A program made the translations under genes and the position numbers. The notes beneath the pieces were generated by a model that saw only the letters and a list, made by a program, of their open reading frames with translations, had not been told where the DNA came from and made no database searches. Of a stretch of DNA of 64,000 bases, positions 51,977 to 62,167 are shown piece after piece (the stretch's first letter is position 1; every line of letters starts with the position of its first letter). Source of the stretch: Phycisphaerales bacterium (GTDB taxonomy: Bacteria > Planctomycetota > Phycisphaerae > Phycisphaerales > UBA5793). Location: assembly GCA_020852515.1 (NCBI GenBank), contig JADZAS010000035.1, forward strand, positions 1 to 64,000, in the 5' to 3' direction.

Positions 51977-54271
51977 ATGTTAAGGTCGTTTGTTTGCCAA
52001 GGCGCGGCGATGCTTGGGGTGGCCGCCGCACTTGCGGGTACTCCCGCGCTTGCCCAGTTTGACGCTCAAAACGTCACGCTGCTCAAGTTCATGCCGCTGT
52101 CATCGTTCCCGAGCAATCCCGATTCCGGCAACGACTGCTGGGGCTACGTCTCGCCATCCGGCCGGGAATACGCGCTCATGGGACTGAGCGGCGCCTTGGC
52201 CGTCGTCGAGATCACCGACCCGATCAATCCCGTACTGGTCGCCGAGATCCCTCACAACAGCAGCCTCTGGGGTGACGTCAAGGTCTATCGCGACCACTGC
52301 TATTTCAGCAACGAAACTGGCGGCGGCATCCAGGTCATCAGCCTTGCCGACGTGGACAACGGCAACGTCACGCTCGTGCGCAGCCTGACGCACAACGGCT
52401 TGTCGAGAACCCACAACGTCCACGTGGACGAAGTGAGCGGGTTCCTCTATCTGTGCGGCGCCAACATCAACAACGGCAGCCTGGTCATCTACGACCTCAC
52501 CGACCCGTCCAATCCGGTTCTGGCCGGCCAGTTCGCCGGACCGTACTGCCACGACGTTCAGGTCGTCACCTACGACTCGGGTCCCTATGCGGGCCGGCAG
52601 ATCGCCTTCTGCTCCAACGGTCAGACCGCGTTTGACATCGTCGATGTCACGAACAAGTCCAACATGTTCCGCGTCGGCCGCAACGTGTATCCCGGCCTGA
52701 ACTACTGCCATCAGGGCTGGCTCAGCGAAGATCGCAATTTCTTCTTCCTCGACGATGAACTCGACGAGCAGAACGGCTACACCAACACGACGCTCACGCG
52801 CGTCTTTGACGTCAGCGACATTACCAACCCCACGCTCGTGACGACGTTCACTTCGGGCCGGCCGGCGATCGACCACAACCTGTATGTGAACGGCAACTTC
52901 ATCTTCGAAGCGAACTATCGCAGCGGCCTGCGCATCTTCGACGCCACCGATCCGATGGACGTGGTGCAGACCGGGTGGTTCGACACGTACCCCGGCGACG
53001 ACGCCGCCTCGTTCGATGGCGCGTGGAGCACGTACCCCTACTTCCCCAGCGGTACGGTCATCATCAGCGACATCACCCGCGGCCTGTTTATCGTCGATGT
53101 GACCGCCTCGCAGGCCAGCCTCACCTTCACGTATCCCAACGGGCTGCCTGAGACAATCCAGCCCAGCGGTGGCACCACCCTGCGCGTGGACGTCTCAAGC
53201 CGCGGCTCGGACCCGCGCGCCGACACGGGCGTGCTTCACTTCAACGACGGCAGCGGCTGGGTGGACATTCCCATGGGCATCCTCGGGCCGAACTCCTACC
53301 AGGCCACCTTCCCCGCGTCGCCGTGCGGCAGCATGGTTGAGTTCTACGTCAGCTCCGAAACCACCCGCGGGCAGGTTGTCAACGATCCCACCGGCGCGCC
53401 CGCTGAGACCTACCCGACTTTCAGCGCCAACGCGCTCAACACGCTCGTCAGCGACAACTTTGAAACCAACAACGGCTGGACCGTCGTCAACCAGAGCGTC
53501 ACCGACGGCGCCTGGGCGCGCGGCGTGCCGGCCGGAAACGGCGGCCGCGGCGATCCGACGACCGACTCCGACGGCTCGGGCAGTTGCTGGGTCACCGGTC
53601 TGGGCAACAACCAGGACCTCGACGGCGGGCCGACGACCCTCACCTCCCCCGTCTTCGACCTCAGCGGCGAGTCCAGCGTCCTGCTCGTCTACGACCGCTG
53701 GTTCTACAACGACGACAGCAGTGACTTCCTCGTCACCGAAGTATCCAACAACGGCGGCAGCAACTGGACCGTCATGCGCACCCTCGGCCACGAGCCGGGT
53801 TGGCGCACCGAGACACTGACGGTTACCGAGTACCTCCCGCTCACCAGCCAGATGCGCTTCCGCTTCAGTTCATCGGACAATCCCAACAACTCAGTGACCG
53901 AAGCCGGCATCGACGCATTCAAACTCATCTCCGTGGATTGCGGCATGGGTGGAGGCCTCACGCTCACGCTCACCGGCACCTGCCGCAATCAGGGCGGCGG
54001 GCTCTTCGGCTGGACCAACGCCGACCCCAACGTCGCCCTCGCCCTCGTCTTCGCCCGCAACACCGGCTCGTTCGTCGTTCCCGGCGGGCCGTGCGCCGGC
54101 ACGGTGCTCGGCCTGGGCACGAACCAGTTGCAGATCGCCCGGCAGTTCAACTCCGGCGCCGGCGCGGGCAACTTCAACGCCACTCTGCCCAACGGCGCGT
54201 GCGGCGGCTACTTCCAGCTCGTCCAGACGACCGACTGCGAAACCAGCAACGTCGTCCAGGCGCCCAACTGA
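51977..54271 (+). CDS. Secreted choice-of-anchor B propeller protein with C-terminal domain A
   Basis: 764 residues. Signal peptide ends AGTPALAQ; TGGAGAA precedes the ATG. Residues 30-390 are an LVIVD-type propeller (choice-of-anchor B): ALMGLSGALAVVEITDPINPVLVAEIP, SLWGDVKVYRDHCYFSNETGGGIQVI, HNVHVDEVSGFLYLCGAN, YCHDVQVVTYD and GLRIFDATDPMDVVQTGWFDTYPG. Residues 390-480 look like a beta domain. Residues 490-660 are a MAM/jelly-roll-like module (FETNNGWTVVNQS...SSVLLVYDRWFYNDD). Residues 668-764 are domain A, ending CETSNVVQAPN. A strong intrinsic terminator follows. Confidence 0.88.
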   Translation: MLRSFVCQGAAMLGVAAALAGTPALAQFDAQNVTLLKFMPLSSFPSNPDSGNDCWGYVSPSGREYALMGLSGALAVVEITDPINPVLVAEIPHNSSLWGDVKVYRDHCYFSNETGGGIQVISLADVDNGNVTLVRSLTHNGLSRTHNVHVDEVSGFLYLCGANINNGSLVIYDLTDPSNPVLAGQFAGPYCHDVQVVTYDSGPYAGRQIAFCSNGQTAFDIVDVTNKSNMFRVGRNVYPGLNYCHQGWLSEDRNFFFLDDELDEQNGYTNTTLTRVFDVSDITNPTLVTTFTSGRPAIDHNLYVNGNFIFEANYRSGLRIFDATDPMDVVQTGWFDTYPGDDAASFDGAWSTYPYFPSGTVIISDITRGLFIVDVTASQASLTFTYPNGLPETIQPSGGTTLRVDVSSRGSDPRADTGVLHFNDGSGWVDIPMGILGPNSYQATFPASPCGSMVEFYVSSETTRGQVVNDPTGAPAETYPTFSANALNTLVSDNFETNNGWTVVNQSVTDGAWARGVPAGNGGRGDPTTDSDGSGSCWVTGLGNNQDLDGGPTTLTSPVFDLSGESSVLLVYDRWFYNDDSSDFLVTEVSNNGGSNWTVMRTLGHEPGWRTETLTVTEYLPLTSQMRFRFSSSDNPNNSVTEAGIDAFKLISVDCGMGGGLTLTLTGTCRNQGGGLFGWTNADPNVALALVFARNTGSFVVPGGPCAGTVLGLGTNQLQIARQFNSGAGAGNFNATLPNGACGGYFQLVQTTDCETSNVVQAPN

Positions 54272-54295
54272 TTTCCGCGTTCTCCTGAGTGACGC

Positions 54296-54330
54296 AGAGG
54301 CCCCGCACCGACAGGTGCGGGGCCTCTTTT
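54296..54330 (+). terminator. Strong intrinsic terminator
   Basis: A perfect 14-bp stem (54296-54309 with 54314-54327) and GACA loop run into TTTT, 24 bp after the choice-of-anchor B gene. Confidence 0.92.
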
Positions 54331-54442
54331 GTTTCGACTGCACTGAACGCAAAGCACGGGATCGATCGCCCGGAGCCGGCGTTCCCGTACAATCGACTAT
54401 GGCAACGGCCGCGCGGGCTGTCCTGTTGATTCGGAGTTTGCC

Positions 54443-55477
54443 GTGATCGATAGGTGTACATACCGACGGGAGCGGCTCGCTGGCCGCAGGTTGCGCGCTT
54501 TGCGGTATCTCGCCGCTCTGGCGGCTGTCGCTTCCTGCCTGCTTCCCTCCGCTTGCAAGCGCGCTTCGGCTCCGCCGGCCATCCCGCTGGTCGATGCCAT
54601 CCTCACGCGCGACTCCGCCGCAGTTCAGGCGCATCTCGCCGCAGGCAGCGATGTGAACGCCGCCACTGCGAACGGCGTCACGCCGCTTGTCGCCGCCGCG
54701 TCGTCGGGCCAACCGGAAACAATCAAATCACTGCTTGCCGCAGGCGCGGACATCAACGCACGCGGGCCATATGGCCGTACGCCGCTCATCGTCGCGATTC
54801 AGGCCGAGCAGACGCAGGCTGCACTGCTGCTCATCGAGCAGCCCGGCGTCAATCTCGAAGCGCGGGAGGAGCACGGAAGCACCGCTCTGGTCGAAGCCGT
54901 CGCCATGCGGCTGCGTGATGTGGTCGAGTCGCTCGAGGAGCACGGCGCCGACGTCAATGCGCCCGGACCTGTGGGCCGCACGGCGCTGCACGTTGCAGCG
55001 ATGCAGCACGACCCCGAACTGATCGTGTGGCTGCTTGCGCACGGCGCCGATGCACAGGCCGTCGATGACTCCGGCGCGGGTGTGCTCGCGTATGTGCCGA
55101 TCCTCCCGATGCCGCGCAGCGCCGAGGGAGCAGACGATGTCGTGGCGAGTTTCAACGCGCTGCTTGAGGCTGGCTGCGATGTGAACGCCGCCGACCAGGC
55201 GGGCCACACGCCGCTGCACAACGCGATGCTGTACGCCGATCCGTGGGTGATCGAATGGCTGCTCGGCGCCGGCGCCGATCCGCTCAGGCAGGCAAGCAAC
55301 GGCTTGAGCCCGGTCGCGTACCTCGCGGTGTCGGACCAAGGGCCGCCGCGCTCGCATGAGCAGTTGCAGACCATCATCCAGATGTTCCGCGACGCCGGCG
55401 TGACGGACGAGTCGATCATCGATGCCCGAGGTACGAGCTTGGCGCGCCTGATCGAATGGGTGGAAATGCGGAAGTGA
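54443..55477 (+). CDS. Ankyrin-repeat lipoprotein or secreted protein
   Basis: 344 residues from a GTG with GGAG upstream. N-terminal hydrophobic segment YLAALAAVASCLLPSACK ends in a lipobox-like LPSAC (Cys38). At least six ankyrin repeats follow: AAGSDVNAATANGVTPLVAAASSGQPETIKSLL, AAGADINARGPYGRTPLIVAIQ, HGADVNAPGPVGRTALHVAAMQHDPELIVWLL, AGCDVNAADQAGHTPLHNAML and AGADPLRQASNGLSPVAYLAV. Such repeats mediate protein binding in the envelope. The next gene begins 13 bp later. Binding partner unknown. Confidence 0.85.
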   Translation: MIDRCTYRRERLAGRRLRALRYLAALAAVASCLLPSACKRASAPPAIPLVDAILTRDSAAVQAHLAAGSDVNAATANGVTPLVAAASSGQPETIKSLLAAGADINARGPYGRTPLIVAIQAEQTQAALLLIEQPGVNLEAREEHGSTALVEAVAMRLRDVVESLEEHGADVNAPGPVGRTALHVAAMQHDPELIVWLLAHGADAQAVDDSGAGVLAYVPILPMPRSAEGADDVVASFNALLEAGCDVNAADQAGHTPLHNAMLYADPWVIEWLLGAGADPLRQASNGLSPVAYLAVSDQGPPRSHEQLQTIIQMFRDAGVTDESIIDARGTSLARLIEWVEMRK

Positions 55478-55490
55478 GGCGGGCTCCGCG

Positions 55491-56153
55491 ATGATGCGCC
55501 ACTGGAACTTCACTTCGACGCTGCTCTGGACGCTGCCTCTGCTGCTGCTGAGCAATGCCGGGTGGTCACTGTGGGCCTCCACGCGCCCGATTATGCTTCC
55601 CGGCACCAACGTGCGCAGAAACGAGAGCCTTCTCGCTGGACATGGCGACGCCATCCTCATGCACCGCTACAAATCCGCGCTCGAGACGATGACGCTGTGC
55701 CGTGCGAAGCCAATCGACGGCCATCGCCTGGCCGTGCTCGATGCGGCACCGCGATGGCTCGCCGAGGAGGAAGAGCGCGCCCAGCTGGATTACACGGGCG
55801 AGTGCTTCATGATCATCCGCCGCGAATTCGGCTGGCCGGCGCCGCTGCTGTGGTACGCGATGCACTGGCACGGCGACTTCACCGGCCTCGTGCCCGGCAC
55901 CGGCGTGCCTCGCGAAGATCCCGACATGCTTGCGCAGTCGTTTCCACTACGGCCGATCTGGACCGGGCAACTCGCTTCCCTGACGATTCTGTTTTTCATC
56001 GCGCTGGGCTGTCGATGGGTGCTCAGCTGGGCTCGAGGCTCGATCCGCCGCCTGCGCCGTCTCTGCTCCGCATGCGGATACAACCTCCACGGCAACACCA
56101 GCGGCGTCTGCCCGGAATGCGGCGTGCCGTGGTCGGCAATGCGCGCCTCTTAA
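55491..56153 (+). CDS. Membrane protein with C-terminal zinc ribbon
   Basis: 220 residues. N-terminal signal-like helix (STLLWTLPLLLLSNAGWSLW), a periplasmic-type middle region, then a second helix (LASLTILFFIALGCRWVLSW). The protein ends with a cytoplasmic zinc ribbon CSACGYNLHGNTSGVCPECGVPW: four cysteines in two CxxC pairs. This ending is widespread in planctomycete membrane proteins. It lies 13 bp after the ankyrin gene and is probably co-transcribed. Its last 4 bp overlap the convergent apaG gene. Function unknown. Confidence 0.75.
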   Translation: MMRHWNFTSTLLWTLPLLLLSNAGWSLWASTRPIMLPGTNVRRNESLLAGHGDAILMHRYKSALETMTLCRAKPIDGHRLAVLDAAPRWLAEEEERAQLDYTGECFMIIRREFGWPAPLLWYAMHWHGDFTGLVPGTGVPREDPDMLAQSFPLRPIWTGQLASLTILFFIALGCRWVLSWARGSIRRLRRLCSACGYNLHGNTSGVCPECGVPWSAMRAS

Positions 56154-56611
56154 CTCGCTTCGCCGCCAGCCCGCGACGGCTCAGCCGTTCGGGCGACGAG
56201 GTAGAAGCGGCCGATGGCGACCTCGAACGCCTTGCCGCCTTCCGGTTGCATTCGATACGTGCCTTCCATCGTACCCCAGTCTGTCTTGAGCAGGCAGTGG
56301 CTGGCGTATTCGAAGGACTCGCCGGGATCGAGCACCGGCTGCTGCCCCACGACGCCTTCGCCGTGCACTTCTTCCAGGCGGCCCGTGGCGTCCACGATGA
56401 TCCAGTGCCGCGACGAGAGGCGCACGCGGCGAGCGCTTTCATTGGTGATGCTGATGCGATAGGCAAAGACGAACTTGCGATCGTTTCGCGATGAATGGCC
56501 CGGCATGAACGCAGGCACGACGCGCACCCGAATGCCGTGCGTGAGAGTCTCCGAGCCATAGCGGCTGCCCGGGCTCGTTTCGCTCGTTCGCTGCGCGAGA
56601 TTCATCGACAT
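56150..56611 (-). CDS. apaG: ApaG domain protein
   Basis: 153 residues. The fibronectin-III-like ApaG fold is clear: TLTHGIRVRVVPAFMPGHSS, FVFAYRISITNESARRVRLSSRHWIIVDATGRLEEVHGEGVVGQQPVLDPGESFEYASHCLLKTDWGTMEGTYRM. The GxGVVGxxPxLxPGExFxYxSxxxLxTxxGxMxGxY signature is complete. AAGGACGGATC lies before the ATG at 56611; Met3 is an alternative. ApaG is linked to Co2+/Mg2+ homeostasis and diadenosine tetraphosphate metabolism in enterobacteria, with no defined reaction. Confidence 0.92.
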   Translation of the reverse strand: MSMNLAQRTSETSPGSRYGSETLTHGIRVRVVPAFMPGHSSRNDRKFVFAYRISITNESARRVRLSSRHWIIVDATGRLEEVHGEGVVGQQPVLDPGESFEYASHCLLKTDWGTMEGTYRMQPEGGKAFEVAIGRFYLVARTAEPSRAGGEAS

Positions 56612-56733
56612 GATCCGTCCTTCTCCCACCGTGCACCACGCATCCGTGCGGGGTCAAACCGTAGCCGCGCTGCGGCTGGAATTCACTACCGCCGACGTCC
56701 GAAGCGGTGATTGCCGCGCCGCGGCCGCCGCGG

Positions 56734-57525
56734 TCAGAAGACCTCCTCGAAAAACGACCGCATCTGCCTCCAGGACCGCTGATCCGCCGCGGGGTCGTAG
56801 GCGGCGCCGGGGATGTTCATGGCATCAACGCTTCGGGTCGTGAAGGCGTGTTTGGCGCCGCTGTAAACAACGAGCTGCCAGTCCACATTGGTGTCCTTGA
56901 GCGCCTCGGTGAACCGGCGGATGTCCTCCATCGACACGAGCGTGTCGGCGGCGCCGTGCAGGATGAGCAGCGGCGCCTGCGTGCGGGCGGCGTCGCCCTC
57001 CTGCGCCGGCAGCGGGTTGCCGTGGAAACTGACGACCCCGGCCAGATCAGCCCCGCTGTAGGCCAGTTCGACGGCGATCGTGCCACCGAAGCAGTAGCCG
57101 ATGGCCGCCACCTGGTCGGGATCGACCTCGGGTTGTTCGGTGAGGACCTTGAGACCAGCCGCGGCGCGGCTGCGGGCGAGATCGCGATCCGCATAGAACG
57201 GCGCGGCCCACTGGGCGGCCTCATTCGGGTCGCTCGTGATCTTCCCCGTGCCGTACATGTCCAGCGCAAAGGCCGCGTAGCCCAGCCCCGCCAGCTCGCG
57301 GGCGCGGGCTTTTTCATCTTCGCCCAGCCCCCACCAGGCGTGGACGATCAGCACCGCCGCCCGGGGCCGGGAGACCGAGTCGTCCCATGCGAAATATCCC
57401 TGCAGTTCCACCTCGCCGTCGGTGTAGGTGATCTCGCGCGTCTCGATGCTCGCATCCGCCCCTGCGGCCGCAATCGAAACGGCGAACGCGGCGACAAGGA
57501 TGAACAGCGGCTGGGTAAAGTGCAT
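56734..57525 (-). CDS. Secreted dienelactone hydrolase family protein
   Basis: 263 residues. Signal peptide [25 protein letters not shown], preceded by GGAG. The alpha/beta-hydrolase fold shows [17 protein letters not shown], then the nucleophile Cys145 (GYCFGG) with Asp194 (GAADTLV) and His226 (GAKHAF) completing the Cys-Asp-His triad. The enzyme family hydrolyses dienelactone or other esters; secreted planctomycete members are common, but their substrate is unknown. It is divergent from sucD with a 215-bp gap. Confidence 0.9.
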   Translation of the reverse strand: MHFTQPLFILVAAFAVSIAAAGADASIETREITYTDGEVELQGYFAWDDSVSRPRAAVLIVHAWWGLGEDEKARARELAGLGYAAFALDMYGTGKITSDPNEAAQWAAPFYADRDLARSRAAAGLKVLTEQPEVDPDQVAAIGYCFGGTIAVELAYSGADLAGVVSFHGNPLPAQEGDAARTQAPLLILHGAADTLVSMEDIRRFTEALKDTNVDWQLVVYSGAKHAFTTRSVDAMNIPGAAYDPAADQRSWRQMRSFFEEVF

Positions 57526-57740
57526 GCGCCTGCTCCTGCTCGGATATGTGCTGGTCCAAGTCAATCATGCAGGCCCGGGGACACGGGTCAAGACAGCAAT
57601 TTGCCGACTCGGCCAACGGCAAGTTGGACCTTTTCCGGGCTCGCGATATCCTCACCACTTGTGTCAGCGCGCTGCGCCGCAACGACTTGCCGCGCGCGTC
57701 GCAGGATCCGCATCTTCCTTCCAGCTGCGAAAGCGCGATC

Positions 57741-58685
<945 letters not shown>

Positions 58686-59007
58686 CTCGCTGCAGCGATC
58701 GATGCAGGCAACGTCACTCCGGCTCAGGCAAGAAGATCCGCAGAAAACGGCGGATCTGGACTAACGCCAGATTGCGAATCCCTCCGCGTGCTCTGCGATG
58801 TCTTGCGGTGAATCTGCAGTCGGCAGTGAGCTTGCACTCTGCCGTGCTGTCGCCTCGGTCATGCGCGGATTGGAAGTGCCACCCGCGTGATCCGGTGCAA
58901 CAACTGATCCGATGCAAAAAGAATCCCGCCCCGCGCAAGGCGCGGGGCGGGCGTTTCTCGTGACTGCAATTCACTGCGCCATTTGGCGCGGTGCATGAGG
59001 CGGCCGA
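58686..59007. other. Convergent intergenic region
   Basis: 322 bp between sucD and the convergent subtilase. Apart from the bidirectional terminator at 58925-58951 it contains no recognisable gene. Confidence 0.45.
58925..58956. terminator. Bidirectional intrinsic terminator
   Basis: A perfect 12-bp stem (58925-58936 with 58940-58951) has T-rich flanks on both sides: CGTTTCTC after it on the plus strand, and ATTCTTTTT after it on the minus strand. It serves convergent sucD and the subtilase. Confidence 0.88.
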
Positions 59008-60582
59008 TCAGGGATCGACCCAGGTGTCAATGATGTCCGAAACACGACCGTTGCGCTCGGCTGCCTGGAACCAGACATAGAAGCGACGGGGGACGCTGGG
59101 CACCGGAAGGTTGTTCCAGTTCACGTTGCCGTTGCTGTCGCTGGTCTTGATGCCGCCGGCACGAATCGGGTTGGCGATGCCCAAGGTGACGTTGAGTTCG
59201 GACACGAACGTCTGGCCAAGTCCGGAGATACTGTAGTACACGGCGCAGTCAGTGCTCGGTGCGGCATCGGTGATATTGAAGGTCACCTGTCCGCCGCCGT
59301 TGAGCGGAATCGGGGTGATGGCGAGCGTGAGAGGACCGCCGATGCCGCTCATGGCGTTCTTGAGGTTCACGCGGCCGTAGCCGTAGATGGTGTCCACGCC
59401 CGTTGCCCCGATGTCGGTGCACGAGTTCTTGAGCAGTTCTTCGACCTGATCAGGCGTGATCCCCGGGTTGTTCGAGAAGATCATCGCGCCCACGCCGGCG
59501 GCGATGGGGCAGGCCATGGACGTGCCGCTGAGAATGGCGTAGCTGCTGTTGTGGCTGTTCCAGGTCGAGAAGATGTTGTCGCCCGGCGCAAAGAGATCGA
59601 CGTAGACGCCGTAGTTTGAGAATGAAGCGCGGACGTCGTTGCTCGTCGTCGCCCCGACGATGATCACGTCATCGGCGTCGCGGTTCGGACTGGGCATGTT
59701 GCGGCTCTCGTTGCCGGCCGCCCAGAAGAGCAGTCCGCCGAGGTTCTTGACGGTCGTACCGGTCGTCCGGACCGACGCGCTGTCGGCGCCGCTGTAGCTC
59801 ACGCTTGAGCACTTGTCGCCGCTCTGGGCGGCCTTGATGGCGGCCGAGGTAAGCGTCGAGAAGTTGGCGCCTCCGTTGCTCGATTCGCTGACGCGGAGGA
59901 TGCGGTGGCCGAGGCTCCAACCCACACCGAGGCCGCCGCGCGAGTTGTTGCCGTTGGCCGCGGCGCAGCCGCTGGTGTGGGTGCCGTGGCCGTTGATGTC
60001 CTGGACGTTGCCGCCCTGGCTCTCCCACTGACTACGGACGGCGTTCCAGCCGTCGGCGCGATGCTGCGCGAATTCTTCGTGAGCGGTGCGCAGACCGGTG
60101 TCGCAAATGCCCACGCGCGTGGACGAGTTGCCGGTGTGCACGTCCCAGCCCGCGTAGCTCTCCATCTTGGTGTGATGCCACTGGCTGCCGCGACTCGGGT
60201 CATTGGGATTGAGTTGCGGATAGCAGATCCAGTCGGGCTGAATGTACTCGAAGTTTCCCGTGGCCATCAGGGTCTGAGCCGCCTGATTCTCAGTGACGCC
60301 CTCGGGGAGCTGGAACACGTACTCGTCGTTGAGATCGATGTACTTGTTGACGACGAAGTTGTTCAGAATCAGATTGCGGGCGGCGGCGTTCTTGCCGGCG
60401 TCGTTCTGCACCGGCCGTGCAATCATTGCGCCGCTGAATTCGAGCGATCCCGGTCGCTCAACAAACTCCACGGCCTGCGCCTGGCCACCGGTACGGTTGT
60501 CGCTGGCCGCGGCGGACGACACCACGGCGCCACATGCCGCGATGGCCCCAATCACGTAACTGCTCATCCTCATTCTGGTCAT
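59008..60582 (-). CDS. Secreted subtilisin-like serine protease (S8) with domain B-like C-terminus
   Basis: 524 residues. Signal peptide MTRMRMSSYVIGAIAACGAVVSSAAAS. AAAAGGAG lies upstream; a GTG one codon earlier is possible. Propeptide-like segment GVTENQAAQTLMATGNFEYIQPDW. Catalytic Asp161 (GICDTGL), His199 (NGHGTH) and Ser355 (SGTSMACP), with oxyanion Asn291 (AAGNES). The last 100 residues (TLAITPIPLNGGGQVTFNITDA, CAVYYSISGLG, GGIKTSDSNGN, VPRRFYVWFQAAERNG, ending IDTWVDP) follow the domain B plan though diverged. Confidence 0.9.
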   Translation of the reverse strand: MTRMRMSSYVIGAIAACGAVVSSAAASDNRTGGQAQAVEFVERPGSLEFSGAMIARPVQNDAGKNAAARNLILNNFVVNKYIDLNDEYVFQLPEGVTENQAAQTLMATGNFEYIQPDWICYPQLNPNDPSRGSQWHHTKMESYAGWDVHTGNSSTRVGICDTGLRTAHEEFAQHRADGWNAVRSQWESQGGNVQDINGHGTHTSGCAAANGNNSRGGLGVGWSLGHRILRVSESSNGGANFSTLTSAAIKAAQSGDKCSSVSYSGADSASVRTTGTTVKNLGGLLFWAAGNESRNMPSPNRDADDVIIVGATTSNDVRASFSNYGVYVDLFAPGDNIFSTWNSHNSSYAILSGTSMACPIAAGVGAMIFSNNPGITPDQVEELLKNSCTDIGATGVDTIYGYGRVNLKNAMSGIGGPLTLAITPIPLNGGGQVTFNITDAAPSTDCAVYYSISGLGQTFVSELNVTLGIANPIRAGGIKTSDSNGNVNWNNLPVPSVPRRFYVWFQAAERNGRVSDIIDTWVDP

Positions 60583-60879
60583 CACGAAAAACACTCCTTT
60601 TTGAGAATCCGGACCGCCCACTTCTACCCGCCGTCGAACGGGCTGGTGGCGTTGTAGAAAAAGCCCCTGTAACCATACACCAAACCGGCGGGATGGCGCG
60701 CGTATTCCTCACTTTCGCCCGAAAAGTGGACCGACGCCGACCCACTCTTCTAAGCCGATTACCCAGTTTCGCAGTCTCCCAGCCCGCATCGTGCCGTCTC
60801 AGGGGCTGGTAACCCTCACTCAGCGGCTATCATGGCGTCAGGGGATGGTCGGCGGACCTCCCGCCGCGGAGGTTTCCGG

Positions 60880-61899
60880 ATGCCGGGATTGATCGAGCAC
60901 ACCCAGCGGTACCGACCCATTCATGAGTTCCTCTCGGGCGAACTGCAGGCTGTCAACGAGATTATCCGTCGGCAACTGGCCAGCGATCTGCCGGCCGTAA
61001 ACGAGTTGTGCCGCCACGTCGCCCGCTATCAGGGCAAGATGCTGCGCCCGACCCTCACCCTGCTTTGCGGGCTTGCCGGCGGCAGCGAAGCATCGGCGGG
61101 CCACCTCTTGCCGCGCCACACCGTACGCGTGCTCGCCGCGGTGACCGAGATCATCCACATGGCAACGCTCGTGCACGATGACGTGCTCGACGATTCCCAG
61201 ATGCGCCGCAGCGCCGCCACGGTCAACCACCTGCGCGGCAACGAGATGGCCGTTCTGCTGGGCGATTACCTCATCTCCAATGCCTTTCACCTCTGCTCGA
61301 CGCTGGACCGGCCCGAAATCAGCCGGCGCATCGGCGAAACGACCAACGAACTCTGCTCCGGCGAGTTGCTTCAGGTTCATCACCGTGAAGACTGGTCGAT
61401 CGACCAGGCGACCTACTTCGCCATCGTCGAGCGCAAAACCGCTTCGCTCATCAGCCTGTGCTGCCGGCTGGGCGCGGAGGAGGCCGGCGCCGATACACCT
61501 CTGGCCGAGGCGCTGGCGCTCTACGGCAGCCGGCTGGGTGTTGCCTTTCAGATTCAGGATGATCTTCTCGATCTCATCGGCGAAGAGCGCATCGTTGGAA
61601 AATCGCTCGGCCGCGACCTCGAGAAGGGCAAACTCACCCTGCCGATGATCCACTTCTTCGACGCCGCCGCGCCGGACCAGCGCCTGGCCATGCTCGAAGC
61701 GCTCGCGGAGGCGCGAGAGGACGACTGGACGGCGCGGGTGCGGTCGTTGCTGCTGGCCAGCCGAGCGGTCGATTCCGCCCACCGCGTCGCCGCCGGGCTG
61801 GTCGAAGAGGCTCGCGGACAGCTGGCCGCCGCCCCCGAATCGGCCGCCCGGCAACTGCTCGACGACCTGGCGCTGGCGGTCATCTCGCGCACCTCCTGA
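60880..61899 (+). CDS. Polyprenyl diphosphate synthase (trans-isoprenyl synthase)
   Basis: 339 residues. All-helical prenyltransferase with the first aspartate-rich motif DDVLD (Asp100-Asp104, in LVHDDVLDDSQMRR), GKMLRPTL, ETTNELCSGELLQ and the second motif QDDLLDLIG with GKSLGRDLEKGKLTLPMI. Long-chain enzymes of this type supply the tails of quinones. AGGAGG-like CGGAGG lies before the ATG at 60880. In this locus the product would feed menaquinone for the respiratory chain. Chain length cannot be read from sequence. Confidence 0.93.
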   Translation: MPGLIEHTQRYRPIHEFLSGELQAVNEIIRRQLASDLPAVNELCRHVARYQGKMLRPTLTLLCGLAGGSEASAGHLLPRHTVRVLAAVTEIIHMATLVHDDVLDDSQMRRSAATVNHLRGNEMAVLLGDYLISNAFHLCSTLDRPEISRRIGETTNELCSGELLQVHHREDWSIDQATYFAIVERKTASLISLCCRLGAEEAGADTPLAEALALYGSRLGVAFQIQDDLLDLIGEERIVGKSLGRDLEKGKLTLPMIHFFDAAAPDQRLAMLEALAEAREDDWTARVRSLLLASRAVDSAHRVAAGLVEEARGQLAAAPESAARQLLDDLALAVISRTS

Positions 61900-62025
61900 C
61901 GGCAAGGCGAGGCCGACCGTTGAGCCGAAAAAAAACAGGAGAGACTCGCTCCGGAATGGAATACCCCCCGGCCGGCGGAGGTTTGGAGTTGTGACCCCGA
62001 CGAACTCTCTTCTGACCCCCACGAG

Positions 62026-62065
62026 GCCCGGCGTTCGGCTCTGCTGATCGTCGGGCATTCTTTTT
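62026..62065 (+). terminator. Intrinsic terminator of the prenyl synthase gene
   Basis: An 8-bp stem with one G-T pair (62026-62033 with 62049-62056) is followed by ATTCTTTTT. Confidence 0.7.
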
Positions 62066-62087
62066 GGCCTCGCTTTGCGACGAGCGC

Positions 62088-62120
62088 AAAAACGGCGGCG
62101 CCCGGAGAAACCGGGCGCCG
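62088..62120 (-). terminator. Intrinsic terminator of the minus-strand subtilase
   Basis: A perfect 10-bp stem (62096-62105 with 62111-62120, loop AGAAA), read on the minus strand, is followed by CCGTTTTTG. It lies about 50 bp after the stop at 62168. Confidence 0.85.
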
Positions 62121-62167
62121 CAGGACATGTAACGAATTGTCACCGCACCGAGCGGCTCGATGCGGAG

